Shown here: positions 58,456-64,000 of the stretch, piece after piece
Position numbering within the stretch: the stretch's first letter is position 1
Layout: the number at the start of each line of letters is the position of its first letter
Assembly (NCBI GenBank): GCA_029339505.1
Contig: JAQISU010000026.1
Span: forward strand, 2,926,001 to 2,990,000
From: Unio delphinus
Lineage: Eukaryota > Mollusca > Bivalvia > Unionida > Unionidae
Length of the DNA stretch: 64,000 bases
Reading direction: 5' to 3'
Made by a program: the position numbers and the translations under genes
Notes under the pieces: generated by a model
Seen by the model: only the letters and a program-made list of their open reading frames with translations
The model's database searches: none
What the model was told of the DNA's origin: nothing

Positions 58456-58780
58456 AGACCACACTGGTGGCCTAATGGTTTGAGTGTCCGCTGCAGAAGT
58501 GGGAAGTCGTGGGTTTGATCCCTGGCCAAGTCATACCAAAGACTTACAAAAATGGTATTAACAGCTGCCTCACTTGGTGCTCAGCATTAAGAGGTTAGTG
58601 TTAGGACTGGTCGGCCTGGTGTCAGGATAATGTCACTGGGTGGGACATCATCCTATATGTCTGCGGCACGAGGCCCCAGTGTTAGACATCACTATAAACT
58701 GCCTCACTGCAGACATCGTAGTGATGTGACTTAAAAATTGTTAAAGCTGTGTTAAAAGTCCTAATCAAACAAACAAACAA
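58456..58780 (+). mobile_element. SINE family A with intact target duplication
   Basis: Flanked by an exact 11-bp duplication ACATCATATTG (58445-58455 and 58781-58791) and ending in an (AAAC)n tail. This defines the full unit, about 325 bp: tRNA-like head, conserved body, TTGTTAAAGCTGTGTTAAAA block, tail. Confidence 0.93.
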
Positions 58781-58791
58781 ACATCATATTG

Positions 58792-59799
58792 TCAGGGTCA
58801 TCTGTGGCTGTGGAGATGGTTCTTATTCAAAAACTATTTTTCTGTTCAGTTTCTAAGTGTTAAGTTAAACTTTTGGTGAAAATCACTGTTATGCACAGGA
58901 TGTTTTGACCTTGTCCCTGGACCTTACAGTAAGTAAATGATAAGAAAGGGAAAAAAAATCCATTTCTTCCTCAATTGAAAGGTAATAGAAAATGATACAT
59001 TGTATGGGACAAATTAGAGTAATTAATGGAGCCATCTTTATAAGTACCTAGTACTGTAGTAATCTGCTGTTACAGATATCATTCAAAACTTCACCAGGCC
59101 ATACACCATGTTTATACAATATAGATGAAAGTACGGTTTCTTAAAATCTAATTGGATATATCCCTGATTCATAGATAGGTAGGGAATGTTTTGTGCATGT
59201 ATTCTTTATCACATATACCTAGAGAAAAGATTAGCAAGGGAATATAATAACATGCCATTTTTAATCAGTAGTAATTGTTGATTTGCCTCATTTGGAACTA
59301 TAAAGCAGTACAAAACTATTATAACTATCAAAAATATCTTATTTGATAATGTCCACAACAATGAAAAGAAATGATTGATCAATTAATTATGTTGTCTGTG
59401 AAAGCTCAGATGTCAAGGATTGAGTTTGTGTCAGCCCTTGTTTAATTTAGCCCCAATTAGAAAAGATAGTTTGAAAGTTTTATTAAAATTCTTGACAGGA
59501 ATAATAATTGTAAACTCCTGTACCAACAGCACATTTATTGGACATTATGAAACAGCATCTGTAATTTGTGTTGAAATTCACTCATTCATTTGAATTGTGA
59601 ATAACTAATTTTGAGCAGTAGTGTATAGAAAAGTAGGATGAAAGATACAGGTCAGGTAAATGTAGAGTTTTTTTATCTCAGAAACTGGGTTCTAGCATCA
59701 CTTAGGTCATGTTTAACAAGATCAGCTAAATCATTTGACATCTGCACTTGTAAAAGTAGTGGACATTTTTAAACATTTTCATTGATAATGAACTCTTCC
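58792..59799. other. No gene seen
   Basis: AT-rich unique sequence. Confidence 0.5.
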
Positions 59800-60130
59800 C
59801 GTTTGTCTGTCCATCTGTCTCTTAAGAATTTGGTTTCTGATTTATGATATGCTTTACAATTACCTTCACTAAACTTTAAAAGTTTAAAGGTGGTGTTGCC
59901 TAATGAAAAAAACCACTTGCATTTGGGGGTCAAAAGGTTGAAGGTCACGTTAATTGACTGACAAAATCAAAATGGTTTCACCTCTGTTACAGTAGCACAA
60001 GTTCTGCAATTCTGCTTCCCATGCATTTGCACTTGTGTAGCTAATTTGGAGACAAAGAACTCTATTGATTTGGGGTGTAAAAAGATCAAAGGTCAGTGTC
60101 ACTGTGATCAACCATAGTAAAAATATTTAT
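59800..60130 (+). repeat. R3 array
   Basis: Starts GTTTGTCTGTCCATCTGTCT; includes GGGTCAAAAGGTTGAAGGTC and GATCAAAGGTCAGTGTCACT. Confidence 0.7.
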
Positions 60131-60589
60131 GTACACTGTACATTGAGTTTGCTTGACATACATTATTAGACTTTGCAGAAGGTTGACTTCTAAGATACAT
60201 TGAACATGGGGAAAATCCTTCTGCAAAATATGTAAAGTATTTATGTGTCACATTCAGTTGAGGAGCCACTCTCCTTAAGAGTCTTTTTGATGTGGTAGCT
60301 CTAGAAGTTTTCATTTATTGCAGAGAAATGCTACTTAAGCCCTTACAGTATATCCTCACTTATAAGTTGAGTTAAACTGCAAACAACATAGATTATGATC
60401 TCTCTTAGAATAGTGTACCAGCAGACCAGGGCCTATGTTGTTCATTCTGCTGATTACTCTTAACAAACTGCACATACTTATATTTGGTAGATTATACAAT
60501 GGCAGTCTGGGTTTGTTGGTTTGCAGTTGGGCTTAAAAATATCAGTTAGCAGAAGTCTTTGTACAGCTGTGCAAACTTTGGTACATGGG

Positions 60590-60690
60590 ATGAAAAGTTT
60601 TAGTGTACATGTTCTAGGTAATATTCGCAAATTTATGAAGGTGATCTTTGCATGGAAAAAAATCTGGATTTATTTTCCCAGTTTATTAAA
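60590..60690 (+). repeat. Dispersed repeat pair, copy 1
   Basis: GGTAATATTCGCAAATTTAT followed by GAAGGTGATCTTTGCATGGA matches 63330-63400. Confidence 0.75.
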
Positions 60691-61369
60691 AACTAAATTT
60701 GTGAATCTAATGTTTTTTGGAAATATCTTTTAAATACTTCTGCATTGAACAACATGAAAAACATTTAAGTTATCTTCTTATTAACTTTTATATTTAGTGC
60801 CATAACGCAAATTGTAGACTTGAATAGTGCTTGAAGAATAAGATTGCTTTTGAAGTCAAGTGCAATGACCCATACGATTTGCTTCTGTTTGTGATTATTA
60901 AAATCTCAGTACAAATTTTGTATTTCAGCAAAATTACAAAAAAGCTAATATGTACAAAGTTAGATTAGTGCAAGGACTTAATTAATTGACTAGATGTATA
61001 CCCTAATCTTTCATGCCGAAAGTCTTTGAGATGATCTAATTAAGATAATTATAAAACTACTTTTCATAATCTTTATTTAACTTGAATTTCATATCAGTAA
61101 ATAGATCTGCACTGTGAAGTAGCTTGTTGTGAGGTTTTTGTGATTCATTTCAGAATTTCATCTATACTTGACAAATTTCAGTTAAAATTAAATTAAAATG
61201 TTCCTCCTTGAACTTTGCCACATACTGTGCTCACCTGAAATTAAAGTTCTTGAAAGAAAAATAATCTTCAGTGATAAATCATTAAGGAAATCAGATCACG
61301 TCTTTTAGGTAAATATTTAAATGTAACAAGGAAATCTTTGTAATTTGATATTTTGTATTTGAATATTAC
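60691..61369. other. No gene seen
   Basis: AT-rich unique sequence. Confidence 0.5.
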
Positions 61370-61870
61370 ATACTTAACAATGGTACACTTTACAAAACAT
61401 AGATGCATGATACCTTATATATTATTAACTTTGGTACACTGTACAAAACATGGTTGTGTGATACCTTACATATTAATTTTTCTACACTGTAGAAAACATG
61501 GATGGGTGATACCTTACATATCGTTAACTTTGGTAAACTGTACAAAACATGGATATGGGTGATACCTTACATATTATTAACTTTGGTACACTGTACAAAA
61601 CATGGATGGGTGATACCTTACATATTAATTTTTGTACACTGTAGAAAACATGGATATGGGTGTGTACTTTGGCACACAAAACAAAAATTGGATGGGTGAT
61701 ACCTTACATATTATTAACTTTGGTACACTGTACAAAACATGGATATGGGTGATACCTTACATATCATTAACTTTGGTGCACTGTACAAAACATGGATGGT
61801 GATTACATATTATTAACTTTGGTACACTGTACAAAACATGGATGTGTGATAGCTTACATATTATTAACGA
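61370..61870. repeat. ~51-bp tandem repeat
   Basis: About ten copies of a unit containing TTTGGTACACTGTACAAAAC, ATGGATGGGTGATACCTTAC and ATATTATTAAC. Because 51 is a multiple of three, reading frames pass through it and give a repeated LVHCTKHG..IPYIL peptide; I regard that as a by-product. Confidence 0.92.
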
Positions 61871-61917
61871 GTGCCATATAAAACATTTCATTTCAATTGG
61901 TTATCTTCTTTATTGTG

Positions 61918-62165
61918 TAGGGACCCAGGTAGTCTAGGGTGCTTGCCTATTATATAGATCACTCACATCTCACTTCTGTGATGAGTTTGAGTCTTGACTC
62001 AACCAGCATGGGTTTGTGAGTTTGTTAGCAGGTACCTCCATATGGGTTGATGGTTCTTCACATGCTCTTCCCTGTTTCTTCCTTCCCAAAAATATACTGG
62101 CCACTATGTATGACCTTTGATGTACTGAAAAATGGTATTAAACCTCACAAAAGCAAAACCAAACA
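61918..62165 (+). mobile_element. SINE family B
   Basis: Head GGGACCCAGGTAGTCTAGGG, GAGTTTGAGTCTTGACTC, body TGGTTCTTCACATGCTCTTC and end GGTATTAAACCTCACAAAAG. Confidence 0.78.
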
Positions 62166-62289
62166 ATTTTTTACTGTTTTTTTTTGTTGTTGAAATTATA
62201 AGTAGATTTTAACTCTTATGTATATACATTTTTAAACCACAACTTTTAATGTTTGAAATATGTTCTAAAAACACTAATACCCAGCTGTG

Positions 62290-62336
62290 TGTATGTGTGG
62301 ATACATGTGTATGTGTGTGTGTGTGTGTGTGTGTGC

Positions 62337-62402
<66 letters not shown>
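62290..62402. repeat. (GT)n(GA)n compound microsatellite
   Basis: GT to 62348, then GA to 62402. The alternating purine-pyrimidine half adjoins a polypurine half. Confidence 0.97.
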
Positions 62403-62406
<4 letters not shown>

Positions 62407-62561
62407 TGATATTCTTTTATTCCTCCATTTTCTGAAGATTTTAAGACAAATAAGAAATGCATTTATATACATAGAATAAAAAAAAAGTGGATTCATTACT
62501 TATTGAATTATTTCCAATAGCAAATGAATAAATAAATTAAAATCATTACTAAACTAGATAG

Positions 62562-62748
<187 letters not shown>

Positions 62749-62837
62749 GATAGAACATTTGAAAATGTATCCTCACAACAAAAATAGTTAGATTCCTAAT
62801 CGCTTTGTTGGTGTTACCTTTGTTAAGTAAAGACTTC

Positions 62838-62847
62838 ATTATTATTA

Positions 62848-62893
<46 letters not shown>
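62838..62893. repeat. (ATT)n microsatellite
   Basis: About 18 units with one GTT near the start. The upstream AAGACTTC resembles the AAGTCTTC before the CR1/L2 tail at 46.76 kb, so a tiny 3' end of such an element is possible. Confidence 0.9.
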
Positions 62894-63309
62894 GTTACCT
62901 GTAGGTTGAAGATCTGAACAACACTCATGCATCTATTAGAAAGAAGAGCATCTTTTTTAAAAAAAATAATCTGAGTTTATAAATTTAATTGCTGAGAGTT
63001 ATTGCGAAAATCTTGAAAGCATTTGAATTTTTTGAATACTTGGAGTAAGTGTGGTTGTTTAGTTAAATTGAGATTGATAGATACTAGCATTACCATATCA
63101 ATGTATCTGAAATGTTTGTACTTTACCAGTATATAGTAGTGGGCATTATTTTATAATGTTCCATATAGTGTCATTACTTCTATAATTATTTTACATATAT
63201 TTTAGCTTGTAATTAAAAAAAACAATAACTCATTACCTTAGTCACAGAGAATGTGCCGCTCTCATCAGTACAGATTTCAATGCTTTCCAAAGTATGGTCT
63301 TGGGGATGG

Positions 63310-63410
63310 AGCTCATGTATTGTGTACATTTTTTGGTAATAATATTCACAAATTTATGAAGGTGATCTTTTGCATGGAATAGAATTTGCAGTTATTTTCG
63401 CTTTTATAAC
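63310..63410 (+). repeat. Dispersed repeat pair, copy 2
   Basis: ATATTCACAAATTTATGAAG followed by GTGATCTTTTGCATGGAA; same strand as the 60.6-kb copy. Confidence 0.75.
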
Positions 63411-63689
63411 AGGAAAATTGTTAGTACGTGAGCGCTGAATTATAATGTCTGTCAATCTTGATGTCAAGGCTTTCATATAAAGCTTATCCTGAGAAACGGA
63501 AGGTAATATATATTAATGTAAACATTAACTCTGTGTTTTTCACAGTATATGAAATTTCAGCCCCCTCCCTCCCACATTTTTTTTCTTCTTTTTTTTAATA
63601 CAAATTTATAAGTATTTGATGTTAAATATATGGCTAAAATAAGGAAAAATGCAAGCTTTAATTTTAATCCTCATCCTGTGACGGCCCAG

Positions 63690-63960
63690 GGTTGTTTGGT
63701 GGCAGTGATATCTATCTGGCCTTTCTAAAGTGAACCAGGTGAATTTTAAATGTTAGCTTGAGTTTGCTTTGGTCTGTTTTGCACATGCCAAAAGGCATGA
63801 GGTCAGTTCTTGGTTAGAGGATTAATATTATAATTTTGTTGGTCACAAGATAAAAGATCACAGTCACTGGATCCAAAACAGTGATTTTATTTCATTGGTA
63901 TGCCTACCATAAGGTTTATGTCCTGGATCCACCCTTCCATCTGTTTGTTATCAATTTTAT
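63690..63960 (+). repeat. R3-like units at window end
   Basis: GGCATGAGGTCAGTTCTTGG and GTTGGTCACAAGATAAAAGA, then CACAGTCACTGGATC. Diverged. Confidence 0.5.
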
Positions 63961-64000
63961 TTCTGTACAACTCAGTTGTCACCAAATGTTCATTTTAGTT

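Noticed and set aside
61370..61870. Repeat protein gene
   Set aside because: Frames are broken between units and no start or splice context is present.
62838..62893. 3' tail of a second CR1/L2 element
   Set aside because: Only AAGACTTC next to (ATT)n is shared; upstream sequence does not match the element's 3' UTR.

Overview
This window is eukaryotic, AT-rich, intron-like DNA from an invertebrate. A mollusc, probably a bivalve, fits best, but that is inference from the mix of repeats and not from a diagnostic gene. I found no prokaryotic gene organisation, no rRNA, no CRISPR array and no confident true tRNA gene. The only host coding exon I can defend is a 70-bp exon at 39641-39710 (+). It encodes part of the first KH region of Bicaudal-C (bicc1) and is bounded by a good acceptor and a GTAAGT donor. 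I could not see the neighbouring bicc1 exons, so the window appears to be two large introns of that gene, with transposable-element relics filling much of them.

Layout. 1-3.7 kb: unassigned AT-rich DNA, one copy of a ~400-bp dispersed repeat, a 190-bp hAT-type MITE (2761-2950) and a 41-bp tandem repeat. 3.74-5.69 kb: a pogo/Tigger element with near-perfect terminal repeats and an open reading frame holding only the DNA-binding half of the transposase; a CpG-depleted fragment of the same element lies at 9.7-9.9 kb. 7.13-8.41 kb: a 1.29-kb non-autonomous hAT with a perfect 8-bp target duplication. 10.8-19 kb: SINEs, a 79-bp palindrome, and two almost identical ~130-bp segments 5.7 kb apart in opposite orientation. 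19.5-20.9 kb: a 59-bp satellite split by an 819-bp solo LTR. 21-26 kb: degenerate repeat arrays, SINEs and two long (TA)n tracts.

26.4-30.0 kb: a non-LTR retrotransposon with a 5' inversion (twin-priming structure), followed directly by a heavily decayed L1/Tx1-like reverse transcriptase. 30.3 kb: a small hAT MITE. 31.7-32.1 kb: an unexplained minus-strand repeat-coding segment. 34.1-35.7 kb: a CACTA/EnSpm (Transposase_21) transposase relic. 36.4-39.0 kb: three kinds of tandem array. 39.64 kb: the bicc1 exon. 40-46 kb: degenerate arrays and SINEs. 46.7-50.5 kb: a CR1/L2-type retrotransposon on the minus strand, interrupted by a 2252-bp hAT element whose removal with one target copy joins the reverse-transcriptase frame exactly. 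51-64 kb: more SINEs, a MITE, degenerate arrays, a 51-bp tandem repeat and long microsatellites.

Nothing here works as a pathway or operon, and I did not find a convincing new biological system. The most useful observations are the dateable nesting events, the pogo element that keeps only its DNA-binding ORF, the unusually conserved inverted ~130-bp pair beside a palindrome, and the unexplained repeat-coding segment near 32 kb.
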